Of a DNA stretch of 64,000 nucleotides, positions 43,952-53,384 are shown in pieces (the stretch's first letter is position 1; every line of letters starts with the position of its first letter). Where the stretch lies: positions 62,001 to 126,000 of the forward strand of contig NZ_WHOD01000066.1 of the NCBI RefSeq assembly GCF_013141765.1, given 5' to 3'. This DNA is from Paenibacillus foliorum (GTDB lineage: Bacteria; Bacillota; Bacilli; Paenibacillales; NBRC-103111). Under the pieces are notes generated by a model. It ran no database searches. It saw nothing but the letters and a program-made list of their open reading frames with translations, and was not told the origin of the DNA. Made by a program: the position numbers and the translations under genes.

Positions 43952-45301
43952 ATGTCCGATAACGAACAAGTCCGAATCCGTTTCAAACAGCTGCTCTCCT
44001 TCTTTATTCCGCTTGGTTTTTCGGCAAGCCTCACGGCCATTTCCCATGTCATTATCAACAGCACATTGGCCCGCGCCCCGAATCCTGAGCTAGTCATCGC
44101 GAGCTATGCATTGCCCATGAGCATCATGTACATAACCGAAAGGCCAGCTCTTCTGCTAAGGCAAACCTGCTCTGTCCTTGTCAGAGACCATCAATCCTTT
44201 AAATCCATGGTGCTCGTTACCTTATACGTACTGGGCTCCATCTTTATGCTGGATCTGCTTATTGGTTACTCTCCCTTGGGAATATTCATTTTCACCCATT
44301 TGTTCGGAGCTAATGCAGAAATGACCGATTCCATGGTGCAAATTTACAGGGTAGCGATGCTTGTAACGATTTTCTCAGGCATCCGCTGTGTCTTCCATGG
44401 CATTATTATTTCGAATTTACGTACCAAATGGCTTACGTTCGGCATGATTTTCCGGCTTACTGGCATGTATTTGCTATCGCTTTATTTTATTCAAACCGAA
44501 AGCGTTACCAGTGGTGTGGTTGGTGCTATTATTTTCTTGACCGGGATGATTATTGAGGCCATTGTCAGCTTCATCGAAGGACGCAGTCTTCTTAAAAACG
44601 TCATCCCGAAAAAAGCTCCCGACCACCCGATAGAACGTCCCAAGCATATTTTCAAATTTTACAGACCGCTGCTATACTCAGCTTTTATTGCTGTAATAAT
44701 AGAGCCTTCCATTAATGTGTACTTGGGCAAAACATCGGGAATCCAGCTGTCGGTAGCCGCATTTGCGATTGCAGCCAGCTTGACTGAGCTCGTTCACAGC
44801 TTTTTCTCCTACATCCATCAAATTGTCCTGAACTTTTATCAAAAAGATAAGGATGCTGTAAAACGATTCGTTGCTGTGCTCTCATTAATTCCAAGTATAT
44901 GTATGGCTATATTGGCTTACAGCCCTATCGGTCCTTGGTTTATGCAGAATCTCATGGGGTTGAATGACCGCTTGATGCCCGAAGTCTTGTCAACCTTGCG
45001 TGTGTTTATGATCATTACGCTTGTGTACCCTTGGCTAGATTTCTGTAACGGACTATTAATGCTGCGCAATCAAACTAAGGTTTTCGTATATTCGCAAGCA
45101 AGCAATGTGTGTACGGTATTGTTAACTTTAATTGTATGCGTTGCCTTTTTCCCTGATTGGAACGGCAAGATCGGGGCGCTGGCCCAATCGCTCGGAGCAG
45201 CAGCAGAGGTATCGGTATTGCTGTTTGTGCTAGCCAATGCCTCCAAATGGGATAATCGATTGGCCCGTCTGCCTAGGACACCGAGAAAAGAAACCTTCTA
45301 G
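43952..45301 (+). CDS. MATE/MVF-superfamily-like membrane transporter
   Basis: 449 residues with about 12 hydrophobic segments, for example LLSFFIPLGFSASLTAISHV (start), VTLYVLGSIFMLDLLIGY, AIIFLTGMIIEAIVSFIEG and FVAVLSLIPSICMAILAY. Overall layout (two six-helix halves, a charged central loop at about 210-235) fits the MOP flippase/MATE superfamily. The substrate is unknown; divergent members export drugs, lipids or nucleotides. No neighbour suggests a substrate. AAGGA lies 11 bases before the ATG. Confidence 0.65.
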   Translation: MSDNEQVRIRFKQLLSFFIPLGFSASLTAISHVIINSTLARAPNPELVIASYALPMSIMYITERPALLLRQTCSVLVRDHQSFKSMVLVTLYVLGSIFMLDLLIGYSPLGIFIFTHLFGANAEMTDSMVQIYRVAMLVTIFSGIRCVFHGIIISNLRTKWLTFGMIFRLTGMYLLSLYFIQTESVTSGVVGAIIFLTGMIIEAIVSFIEGRSLLKNVIPKKAPDHPIERPKHIFKFYRPLLYSAFIAVIIEPSINVYLGKTSGIQLSVAAFAIAASLTELVHSFFSYIHQIVLNFYQKDKDAVKRFVAVLSLIPSICMAILAYSPIGPWFMQNLMGLNDRLMPEVLSTLRVFMIITLVYPWLDFCNGLLMLRNQTKVFVYSQASNVCTVLLTLIVCVAFFPDWNGKIGALAQSLGAAAEVSVLLFVLANASKWDNRLARLPRTPRKETF

Positions 45302-45330
45302 TGTTCAACGATCAACCCCATTTCCACACA

Positions 45331-45386
45331 AAAAAACATCAACCCGGAGTCTCCCTGCCAGCTGCAGGAATTCTCCGGGTTATTTC
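45331..45386. terminator. Terminator shared by convergent genes
   Basis: AACCCGGAG / CTCCGGGTT 9-base stem with A-tract on one side. It ends both the transporter gene (plus) and the solute-binding operon (minus). Confidence 0.75.
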
Positions 45387-46773
45387 ACTTTCCGGCCGCC
45401 GCCATCGCCCAAGCCTCATCCAGTGCCAGTTGACCCTGCTCCTGCAGCTGCTTCAAGCCTTTTTCGACGCTGACTTCGCCTTTCATCATAGCCGATACTT
45501 GCTGTAAAGAAACCTTTCTGTAGGCTTCACCAAAACTACGCGGAATGCTTTCATTATAGCTGGCTTGAGTGGTTTCATCATACGACACCTGATAAAAAGG
45601 CTCCAGGCTGTGCCCATCCATTTCCTTGGCAAATGCCTTACGAACCGGCAGTTCAACCGACGTTTTGGCTTCAATCTTGGCTGCCTCCGCACCATTAAAA
45701 TATTTGACAACTTCCCATGCATTGGCCACATTTTCCGCTTGTGCATGAATACTGAATATAGGATACAGGTAAAAATTCGGATTGCGCTTGTGGTTCGGAT
45801 CTGCCGACGGCGTACTCGTCATAGACCATGCAAATGAGGCACCGCGCTGCTTCAAGCCGGATATTTGCCCAATGTTGGATATCGTCATAGCTGCGCGTCC
45901 TACGCTGAATAAATCCTCCGCTTCAACATCTTCTTTATCATATCGAGTTTTATTCTCAGGGGAATATGTCCATTGCAGCATGCCGCTTTTGTACCCATCA
46001 ATGACCATCGTATAAATACGTTTCCATGCCTCTGTGTTAATCAACAGCTTCTTGCCTTCTGCATCCACCAAGCTAAGCCCTTGGGTTTGCCCGATATAAT
46101 CGGCAAAATCTTGAGGCGATTTCATATAGCCCATATGAAATCCGTAGATACGTTCCGCTTTACTGCCATCTGCAGGGAATCGCGCCGCCAAACGGAACAT
46201 GTCCTCCCAAGTCATTCGATCTGTGGGATACGGAATTTGATAGCGGTCGAACAAATCCTTATTATAGAACATAACCGAGCTCGAAAAGGACGGCGCCAGC
46301 CCATAGAGCTTACCCTGACCCTTGATCTTCAAATAATCGACCGCAGCAGGAAGCAAATTTTCGATATCAAAATGGTCTTTCGCTATCAGCGGAGACAAAT
46401 CATATAATCTCCCCGTCGAAGCAAGCTTATCGTAATCGAAGCTGTTGGTGAACAGCAGATCAGGTTTCTTCTCATCAACTAGCTTCATATATTCCTTCAG
46501 CGGATCTTTACCTTGTCCATATATGTCCTCAGTAGGAACAATCTGCACCTCAAGCTCCGGGAATTTGGCAATAAAATAATCGGCGTACATATGCTGGAAC
46601 GAGTCCTCGCTGCCGAATGCTATTCGCAGTACTCCTTTGGGCGAGGATGTCTGCTGCGGCTTCTGATCGCAGCCGCTGAATACTACAGCTGCCGCTAATA
46701 CGGCAACGAAGATGTATTTCCATCTTGTGAGGGCCAACCTTAGCCGCCCTCTCTCATTTCCTCTATGCTCCAT
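45385..46773 (-). CDS. Extracellular solute-binding lipoprotein, last gene of the ECF sigma operon
   Basis: 462 residues. Sugar-type (family 1) solute-binding protein with a lipobox VVFSGC (Cys 35) after a hydrophobic stretch. The fold markers are LRIAFGSEDSFQHMYADYF at the start, KPDLLFTNSFDYDKL, LYGLAPSFSSSVMFYNKDLF and YGFHMGYMKSP. It resembles the SBP part of the protein encoded upstream (both share the FYNKDLFDRY-IPYP pattern), so the two may be paralogues. No ABC permease is adjacent, so transport is unlikely; it may bind a ligand and pass it to the upstream membrane sensor. Confidence 0.85.
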   Translation of the reverse strand: MEHRGNERGRLRLALTRWKYIFVAVLAAAVVFSGCDQKPQQTSSPKGVLRIAFGSEDSFQHMYADYFIAKFPELEVQIVPTEDIYGQGKDPLKEYMKLVDEKKPDLLFTNSFDYDKLASTGRLYDLSPLIAKDHFDIENLLPAAVDYLKIKGQGKLYGLAPSFSSSVMFYNKDLFDRYQIPYPTDRMTWEDMFRLAARFPADGSKAERIYGFHMGYMKSPQDFADYIGQTQGLSLVDAEGKKLLINTEAWKRIYTMVIDGYKSGMLQWTYSPENKTRYDKEDVEAEDLFSVGRAAMTISNIGQISGLKQRGASFAWSMTSTPSADPNHKRNPNFYLYPIFSIHAQAENVANAWEVVKYFNGAEAAKIEAKTSVELPVRKAFAKEMDGHSLEPFYQVSYDETTQASYNESIPRSFGEAYRKVSLQQVSAMMKGEVSVEKGLKQLQEQGQLALDEAWAMAAAGK

Positions 46774-46834
46774 AGTTCAAATCTCCCTTGCTCAGTTCTC
46801 TCTTAATCTCCCCTTGCATCATCCTCAGATGGAG

Positions 46835-48391
46835 TCAATTGCTGCTGCTCAGCAGGGCCGAGTAAAGCGCTTGTTGTCCCTCGTCCTGCAGCTGCTTCAG
46901 CGCTTCATCCAGCTTCATACGGCCTTCTGCAACAGCCTTTGCCTGTTGAGCGGCCAGAGGATAATAACCCTCCTTGAACTTACCCAGAATACGTGGATGG
47001 ATTAACGATGACTCCATATCAAGAGCAGCTGGTTTCATACTATAAAAGGGCGCATAATTGTGGCCATCATTCGGTTTAACCGACTGAAACCGTGTCGACA
47101 AGCTTCCACCACCCATCGTACGGCTGAGCTTTCGGGCCATTTCCTCACTGTTGATCAGCTTAACCATTTCCCAAGCTGCGCGCTGCTGGTCAGACTGCGC
47201 ATTTACCGCGTATACCGGACCGGGAATAATGGAAGGCGATTCATCCGGATGCGCCGGATTTACAGGCTCGCTCACTATGTCCCAATTGAAAGATTTCATT
47301 TTATACTGTGATTTGGCTATTTCTAAATCCCTGCTCAACGAATATCCCCCCAGCGCTATAGCGGCTGTACCAGATATAAACGGATTTCTTCTGTACACCT
47401 CATCCATCATCATGTTTCCTTGAGGGCTCGGCTGTCGCTGATAGATATACCTCTTTGCATAACCATCGATTGCGAGGCTCCACGCCTTTTTCCATGCTTC
47501 GGTATTCAATGTCACTTTATCGCCCTTGGCGTTAAGCAAGCTGAGCCCGTCAGTCTTGGCGATTAGCTCTGCCAGTCCTGAAGCCTCACTATAATAGTAG
47601 GGCATAAATCCATATACGCGGTCGTTGCCATTACCGTCAGTAGGGAAACGCGCCGCCAGCTGAAGTATTGCCTCCCAGCTCATACCGCTCACCGGATAAG
47701 GAATCCCGTACTTGTCGAATAAATCCTTATTGTAATAGATTGCGTTCATATCATACTCGGGGGTCAGTCCGTACAGCTTGCCATCTCCGAGCTTACGCAG
47801 TAGATCCGTTATGCCCGAGTTTTGATTATGAAGATCATAGTTATCCTGCTTCATGACCGCATCGAGCGGGTACAACCGACCTTCCTTGGCTAACTCGCCA
47901 TACAAAAACGTTGGCAAATACAGCACATCCGGCTTTTCCTTATCCATCAGCTCCAGCACCATTGCCTTGTTGGTTCGGTCATTCCACCCATTATCACCTA
48001 CCGGAATAACCTTAACCTCAATATTCGGATAGCGGATGGTATAGGCTTTGCCGTAACGCGTCATAAACGTATTCTCGTGGAAATAAGCTACTTTGAGAGT
48101 CGTTTCTTTCACTTTATCGATAGGCTCCAAGGCTATTGGGGTTACAGGCTTAGAAAGATGGCTCAACCATACGCCCAACTGCTCCTTTTCGCTAATTCCG
48201 AATACCAGTATCAGCATACAAAAAGCCAATACTGGACCTACCCGCAGCCATGTTCGGTTTCTCGGACGTTCCCTCACTTCCACACGCTCCTTAATTTTCC
48301 GCATTAATTGTTTGGAAAAGCCTCCCTCGCCCGGTCGGATAGGGGTGCCGGCAAGCTGTTTCTCCCATTGCTCAGGTTCCATTGGCTTCAT
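46835..48391 (-). CDS. Membrane protein: anti-sigma-like N-terminus fused to a solute-binding domain
   Basis: 518 residues. Residues 1-49 are cytoplasmic and charged, with MEPEQWEKQLAGTP and a helix FSKQLMRKIKERVEV that resembles the short cytoplasmic parts of ECF anti-sigma factors. One TM helix (VGPVLAFCMLILVFGI, about 51-66) follows, then an extracellular SBP domain (about 97-505: YGLTPEYDMNAIYYNKDLFD, GIPYPVSGMSWEAIL). The ATG overlaps the stop of the sigma gene (ATGA), which is the usual coupling of sigma and anti-sigma. No HxxxCxxC zinc motif is seen. The likely role is a ligand-sensing regulator of the sigma factor; this is inference from architecture. Confidence 0.75.
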   Translation of the reverse strand: MKPMEPEQWEKQLAGTPIRPGEGGFSKQLMRKIKERVEVRERPRNRTWLRVGPVLAFCMLILVFGISEKEQLGVWLSHLSKPVTPIALEPIDKVKETTLKVAYFHENTFMTRYGKAYTIRYPNIEVKVIPVGDNGWNDRTNKAMVLELMDKEKPDVLYLPTFLYGELAKEGRLYPLDAVMKQDNYDLHNQNSGITDLLRKLGDGKLYGLTPEYDMNAIYYNKDLFDKYGIPYPVSGMSWEAILQLAARFPTDGNGNDRVYGFMPYYYSEASGLAELIAKTDGLSLLNAKGDKVTLNTEAWKKAWSLAIDGYAKRYIYQRQPSPQGNMMMDEVYRRNPFISGTAAIALGGYSLSRDLEIAKSQYKMKSFNWDIVSEPVNPAHPDESPSIIPGPVYAVNAQSDQQRAAWEMVKLINSEEMARKLSRTMGGGSLSTRFQSVKPNDGHNYAPFYSMKPAALDMESSLIHPRILGKFKEGYYPLAAQQAKAVAEGRMKLDEALKQLQDEGQQALYSALLSSSN

Positions 48392-48939
48392 AGCTTTCTC
48401 CCTTCCTTATCCAACAATTTGGATACCTTTACTCTAGCCCGGTGCAGCCTCGATTTGATCGTACCTTCAGACAGCGACAGCAGCCGTGCAATTTCGATAT
48501 ACGACAGCTGATGGTGGGCATGCAGCAGCAGCACCTCGCGCAGCTTGTTCGGCAGAGCCAGAACTACCCGCCATACCTCATCTGTCACCAGTTGGTTCAT
48601 AACCTCCGTTTCTGCTGATGGTGTGGGCGTGCTTTCTGCACGGACAGGTTGGCCGAACGGAATGACCCTTCGAAACCAGGCAGACCGCCAGTGATCTCTT
48701 ACCAAATTTCGTGTAATGGTTAGCAGCCAAGTTTTCACGGAGGCTTCCCCACGGAAGGAGTACAGTCGTTCATATACTTTTACAAATACGTCCTGCGTTA
48801 TATCGTCTGCCAATTCAGAGCGCCGAGTTAGGAAAAAGGCATAATTCCACACATCCTCGCCGTAAGCAAGCATAAGCTCCTCCAAAACGACATTTTTGTC
48901 CATCCCCTCGGAGATTGATTTCAAATATTCAAAAGCCAC
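48388..48939 (-). CDS. ECF sigma factor
   Basis: 183 residues from GTG 48939 (AAGAGGTGA 8 bases upstream). Region 2 includes LADDITQDVFVKVYERL and VKTWLLTITRNLVRDHW. A Ser/Thr/Pro linker (STPTPSAETEV) follows, and region 4 is LPNKLREVLLLHAHHQLSYI, then EIARLLSLSEGTIKSRLHRA. The two-domain size and missing region 3 define group IV. It overlaps the following gene by 4 bases, so sigma and sensor are made in step. Target promoters are unknown; autoregulation is likely. Confidence 0.9.
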   Translation of the reverse strand: MAFEYLKSISEGMDKNVVLEELMLAYGEDVWNYAFFLTRRSELADDITQDVFVKVYERLYSFRGEASVKTWLLTITRNLVRDHWRSAWFRRVIPFGQPVRAESTPTPSAETEVMNQLVTDEVWRVVLALPNKLREVLLLHAHHQLSYIEIARLLSLSEGTIKSRLHRARVKVSKLLDKEGRKL

Positions 48940-49206
48940 CCTTTACTCACCTCTTAACCTATTGGACGATAGTACCAGGAAAAGGTTCCCTAAATGCCCA
49001 TTTATTTCTGAAAAGCAGGAAAAATCTGCAACCTTCGATCCTGCTGAATCGTCACTTTAGTGTCAATCTTTTAGCGGTAGAAAAATTTATTTACTCCAGT
49101 AATCATTTGCGTCATAAACCTTTCACCACTTAGAGCGTTCCCATGGTAAAATAAACCTACATGAACTCACGTTAGCCTACAATCATTTACATAAGGAGAA
49201 ATCATC

Positions 49207-49344
49207 ATGGCCGTTCAATTTAAAAATAGCTCTACACGTAAGCGGAGAGATTGGCGCCGAACTACGGTGTTCATTCTTTGTGGCCTTCTTATGGGTATAT
49301 TATTCTGGATTTTTGTGCTATGGACGGCTTTAAAAACCGGATAG
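49207..49344 (+). CDS. 45-residue membrane peptide ahead of the PBP gene
   Basis: ATG 49207 has AAGGAGA 6-7 bases upstream. Product MAVQFKNSSTRKRRDWRRTT is followed by one hydrophobic helix (VFILCGLLMGILFWIFVLW) and a short TALKTG end. A basic cytoplasmic tail and one TM helix suggest a type II small membrane protein. It ends 16 bases before the PBP gene, so it is probably in the same transcript and may be a partner of the PBP. Not recognised as a named family. Confidence 0.65.
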   Translation: MAVQFKNSSTRKRRDWRRTTVFILCGLLMGILFWIFVLWTALKTG

Positions 49345-49360
49345 CTGGGGGTGGCAAACA

Positions 49361-51415
49361 ATGAGAAACCGTTTTTTTCAGTTCACAGAAGATCAATCGG
49401 AGAAAAAAGAAGTCCGAAAACGCAAGCATTTCTCAATCCGGTTAAATGTGTTCTTTTTTACTACTTTTTTAATGTTTACGGTACTTATTGTTCGCTTAGC
49501 TATTCTGCAGTTTGTGGAAGGACCTAGGCTGAGTCTCGAGGCATCCAAGGTCTCTATGAGTGACAGCCCCATCGCCCCGATCCGCGGCTCCATCTACGAC
49601 CGCACCGGATATCCTATTGCCCAATCACGTGCTATGCAATCGCTCTATTACCGTGTAGAGGGTGGTGCGACCAATAAAGACGAAATCATTGAAATGGCTA
49701 AGACGCTGGAGGATATTTTTGCCCGCTATGGAAAAGCAACGGCTAAGCAGCTATCCGCAGCAGATGTTCTGAAGCTCATGGACGTAGGATTCGATATGAA
49801 CAAAGTAAAGACCAAGGAACCAAGCTACTATTCCATCCCACGCAGAATTAAAGTGGATCTTTCCCGAGAGGAGATCGCCTACTTGCTAGAGCATAGGGAT
49901 CTGCTGAGAGGCATCGAAGTATTCGAGGACAGCATCCGCTACTACGATTCACAGACCATCGCCAGCCAGCTGGTAGGATACATGAAACGGTTTAATGCGG
50001 CACGGAATCCAGTCTCAGGACTCGACTTTTATAAAGGCAGAACGGATGAATATCTGGACGTAGAGGATGTCGGCTTCGATGGACTTGAGCTGATGTATCA
50101 GGAGGACCTTCGGGGTAAAAAAGGCAGCAAATCCTATCCTCTTAACGCAGCCCAAAAAATTATCGGCCCTGCTACCATCATCCCACCCGAAAAGGGTCAC
50201 AACCTTTATTTAACTCTTGATAAAGATGTACAGCTGGCGACGGAGCAAGCGATAGTTGATCATCTAGCTTTTCTCCGCAATCGCAGCTTGGCTGGAGAGT
50301 TCGCCTATGCGCCTAATGCCCGATCAGGCTATGCCGTAGCTATGGAGGTCAAGACAGGCAAGGTGGTCGCCATGGCGAGTATGCCGGATTACGATACTAA
50401 CAATTGGACCGGCGGTATGAGCAATGAAAAATACAATGAGATTATTCCGTTCGTCAATAATGGGACGATTACGACCTCTTATCCCGATTTCCCTACGGAC
50501 AAGGAAAGAGCCAAGCATCCTTCCTCCATCGTTTATATGGGCTCGACTATTAAGCCGTTGACGATATTGATAGGTTTAATGGAAGGTGTTATTTCGACCG
50601 GCAGTACATATAGCGACAACGGGTCGTTTACATTCGGTCGGGGCAAAGGAGCTACTATCTCCAACTCCGACGGGCATGCCTATGGGCTGCTTAATCCGAC
50701 CACTGCGATCCAAAATTCATCTAACACGTACATGTCCGCTATGGTCGGCATTCCTCTGTGGAACAAGTATGGCGGGGAGAAATCGAAGGTTCTCGATGTT
50801 TGGGCAGAGCATCTGGCTGAATTCGGACTTGGCGTCAAAACAGGCAGTAAACTTCCTAACGAATACGAGGGCTCTAATGAATTCATAAAAAATGCCAAGA
50901 CCAGCAGTATGCAATCTGCTATGGTTTACGCTTCATGGGGGCAGAACGAGAAATACACGACCCTGCAGCTCGCTCAGTTCTCGGCTACACTAGCCAGTCG
51001 GGGCAAACGAATGATGCCTCAGTTTGTTGATAAAATTACCAAATCCAACGGAGAGCTGGTCAGCGGGTATGAGCCCCAAATGTTAAATGAAGTTAACTAT
51101 CCTAAGGAATATTGGGATGCGGTAATTCGCGGAATGAAGAGTGGCGCGGAAGGGATCGACACCCTGCCGTACCCTGTCGCCCGCAAGACCGGTACATCGA
51201 CGCAGGATGTATCGGGTGGACGGGTAGATAACGCCGTATTCGTCTCGTTCGCTCCCGTCGATAATCCGGTTCTTGCTGTAGCTGTTGTCGTCCCCGAGGG
51301 ACGCTTCGGCCGATACGGCGCCTCTCCGATAGCAGCCAAGATTTATCAGGCTTATGATCAATATGTCGGCGGACTTAGCAATCCCGTCATTAGCGCTGGT
51401 GCGAAGAAACCGTAA
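49361..51415 (+). CDS. Class B penicillin-binding protein (transpeptidase)
   Basis: 684 residues. Monofunctional peptidoglycan transpeptidase. A cytoplasmic basic tail, TM helix about 29-48, then the PBP dimerisation domain (RGSIYDRTGYPIAQS, about 75-260). Catalytic motifs are STIK (Ser 395, Lys 398), SSN (453-455) and KTGTS (609-613). The overall order resembles PbpA/MrdA or FtsI-type enzymes of Paenibacillus. GGGGGTGG lies 6 bases before the ATG. The upstream 45-residue membrane peptide is probably cotranscribed. Whether it works in elongation, division or sporulation cannot be told here. Confidence 0.92.
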   Translation: MRNRFFQFTEDQSEKKEVRKRKHFSIRLNVFFFTTFLMFTVLIVRLAILQFVEGPRLSLEASKVSMSDSPIAPIRGSIYDRTGYPIAQSRAMQSLYYRVEGGATNKDEIIEMAKTLEDIFARYGKATAKQLSAADVLKLMDVGFDMNKVKTKEPSYYSIPRRIKVDLSREEIAYLLEHRDLLRGIEVFEDSIRYYDSQTIASQLVGYMKRFNAARNPVSGLDFYKGRTDEYLDVEDVGFDGLELMYQEDLRGKKGSKSYPLNAAQKIIGPATIIPPEKGHNLYLTLDKDVQLATEQAIVDHLAFLRNRSLAGEFAYAPNARSGYAVAMEVKTGKVVAMASMPDYDTNNWTGGMSNEKYNEIIPFVNNGTITTSYPDFPTDKERAKHPSSIVYMGSTIKPLTILIGLMEGVISTGSTYSDNGSFTFGRGKGATISNSDGHAYGLLNPTTAIQNSSNTYMSAMVGIPLWNKYGGEKSKVLDVWAEHLAEFGLGVKTGSKLPNEYEGSNEFIKNAKTSSMQSAMVYASWGQNEKYTTLQLAQFSATLASRGKRMMPQFVDKITKSNGELVSGYEPQMLNEVNYPKEYWDAVIRGMKSGAEGIDTLPYPVARKTGTSTQDVSGGRVDNAVFVSFAPVDNPVLAVAVVVPEGRFGRYGASPIAAKIYQAYDQYVGGLSNPVISAGAKKP

Positions 51416-52068
51416 GCCTGCCTCACTAGCAGAAGGGTGCATCAAGGACGATTGGGGCGACCATAACTCGATACAGAGGAACGATGATTGCGGAATGGGA
51501 ACAGCAAGCAGTCCCGCTGCCATCGTTCTTGATGTACCCTTTACGTTTGTTTTTGAAGAGATGAATGTGGGTGTGGGATAACGGCCGCTATTGAGGTATA
51601 TTCATTCGAATTTATGGCTTCACGAGCGGCAGTCGGAACACACTCTCCAAAGATAGCTTGCATACCCGAGCATTCACCGGAGGTGACGACTGGAATGGAT
51701 ACTACAGCCCTACAGCCCTCCCCACTACACCAATGGCCTCTTGTTCTACTCTGCGCTTTAAGTTATGTTCGCTCTTCTTTACGTTTTCATCAATCCTGCT
51801 ACTATCTTTGGGTCGCTCCCACTCGCTCGCGGAACGTCAATCCTCTATTCGTCTTCTTTCCCCTCGAATTTACGAAGTCACGGAACTACGATGCGTTATT
51901 TCTTCTCAAAACTGCTGAAATGACCCATTTTAAGCAAATAAGGGATCGTACTTCCCTTTCACTTGTATAATCCCGTGTTCACAACAAAATAAGGCATCTC
52001 TGTTCCTCAACCTGCCCAATTAGAGGAACAGAGGGAAACGATTTGCGGTTAGTCTCATGATATTATAG
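51416..52068. other. 650-base intergenic stretch holding repeat B copy 2
   Basis: No real gene. A hairpin-like pair AACGATG / CATCGTT (51480-51529) may end the PBP transcript. Frames of 75-118 codons here overlap the repeat and have no binding sites. Confidence 0.5.
51822..52012 (+). repeat. Dispersed non-coding repeat family B, copy 2
   Basis: Partner of 24534-24727; see that entry. The two copies are about 70 percent alike by eye across about 190 bases, with identical words up to 17 bases long. Confidence 0.75.
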
Positions 52069-52105
52069 AAAAAACCGCCCAAATCCATTATCGGATTTGG
52101 GCGGC
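52069..52105 (-). terminator. Terminator of the ABC importer / ManD operon
   Basis: CCGCCCAAATCCGATAATGGATTTGGGCGG forms a perfect 12-base stem followed by TTTTTTC on the minus strand. It is 15 bases after the ManD stop. Confidence 0.92.
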
Positions 52106-52119
52106 GATAAGCCGGTGCC

Positions 52120-53316
52120 TTATGGACGGAACGAGGTTCCATCAGGTAATCTGGCCAATGTCCATGCCGGAAGTACATCGGAGCATGGGAACTTGGCTGC
52201 CATTTTCTCGTCAATATCAACGCCAAGACCTGGCTTTTCATTCGGATAGACGTAGCCATTGCGAACTTCGGGGATACCAGAGAACACTTCATGCACTTCG
52301 TCCTTGAAGCCATTCCATTCCTGAATACCGAAATTAATACTGCTAATATCCAAGTGCACATTCGCCGCATGGCCTACAGGAGACACATCGCCAGGACCGT
52401 GCCAGGCCGTACGTACACCGAACGTTTCAGCTAAAGAAATAACCTTCTTGGCCGGTGTAATACCACCGATTTGGCTGACATGGATGCGAATGAAATCAAT
52501 AAGGCGGTTTGCAATCAAAGGAACCCATTCATTCGGATTGTTAAACAGTTCTCCCATAGCTAACGGAGTTGTACTGTGCTGACGGATATTTTTAAACCAT
52601 TCGATTTGTTCCGGAGGCAGTGCATCCTCCAAATAAAATAGTTGGAATTTTTCCAATTGCTTAGCAAAGCCTACCGCATCGATAGGAGTCAGACGTTCAT
52701 GCACATCGTGAATGAATTCTACTTCCCAACCTAGCTTGCTGCGAAGATGTTCAAAAAGTCCAACAATGCTTCTCATATAAGCTTTCGGATCGTAATAAGC
52801 ACCGTCAAGCGCGTTCTCAGGTTTCGTTATAGCCGCACCACGGCCTCCGTACAAGCCCATCTGGCAGCGGATGTAACGGTAGCCCTGCTCCATATAAGCC
52901 TTCGCGTTAGCTTCCACTTCTTCCACGCTGTTGCCGTCGGCATGCTTATAAACAGCGGCTCCCTCGCGGCATTTTCCACCCAATAGTTGGTACACCGGCA
53001 TCTCGGCCAGCTTCCCTTTAATATCCCATAGAGCCATATCAACGCCGGACAGCGCATTATTCAATTCAGGCCCATTCCGCCAGTAGCCGCTCACCATCGC
53101 GGTTTGCCAAATATCCTCGATCCGCTGTACGTCTTTCCCTATCAAGAATGGCTTCAAATAATTGTCCACTACGGAAGCAACCGACAAATATCTTTGAGTA
53201 AAGGTTGCGCAGCCCAAACCGAAAAGGCCCGGTTCCGAGGTTTCTATTTTAACTACGACCAGATTAATTCCTTCCGGGGCAGTCAAAATGGTTTTAACAT
53301 CTCTAATTGTGATCAT
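52120..53316 (-). CDS. ManD/RspA-type sugar acid dehydratase (enolase superfamily)
   Basis: 398 residues. Removes water from D-mannonate or a related aldonate to a 2-keto-3-deoxy acid. The N-terminal capping domain starts MITIRDVKTILTAPEGINLV. The barrel bears FIHDVHERL (metal Asp and His), YLEDALPPE (Glu), and MGELFNNPNEW (Glu), then RTAWHGPGDVSPVGH with the catalytic His. This pattern and the ending (ALARLPDGT-like) are those of the mannonate/gluconate dehydratase family. It lies 69 bases after the permease gene, in an operon that imports the substrate. Confidence 0.9.
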   Translation of the reverse strand: MITIRDVKTILTAPEGINLVVVKIETSEPGLFGLGCATFTQRYLSVASVVDNYLKPFLIGKDVQRIEDIWQTAMVSGYWRNGPELNNALSGVDMALWDIKGKLAEMPVYQLLGGKCREGAAVYKHADGNSVEEVEANAKAYMEQGYRYIRCQMGLYGGRGAAITKPENALDGAYYDPKAYMRSIVGLFEHLRSKLGWEVEFIHDVHERLTPIDAVGFAKQLEKFQLFYLEDALPPEQIEWFKNIRQHSTTPLAMGELFNNPNEWVPLIANRLIDFIRIHVSQIGGITPAKKVISLAETFGVRTAWHGPGDVSPVGHAANVHLDISSINFGIQEWNGFKDEVHEVFSGIPEVRNGYVYPNEKPGLGVDIDEKMAAKFPCSDVLPAWTLARLPDGTSFRP

Positions 53317-53384
53317 ATAGCTCTCTCCCTCGTCTTATCCTGTTGTTTTTCTATAGTTATCTATAGTTTATCTATTGTTTTTAT

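Noticed and set aside
51614..51970. 118-codon plus-strand frame after the PBP gene
   Set aside because: It overlaps repeat B, has no start signals, and the other copy of the repeat does not preserve it.
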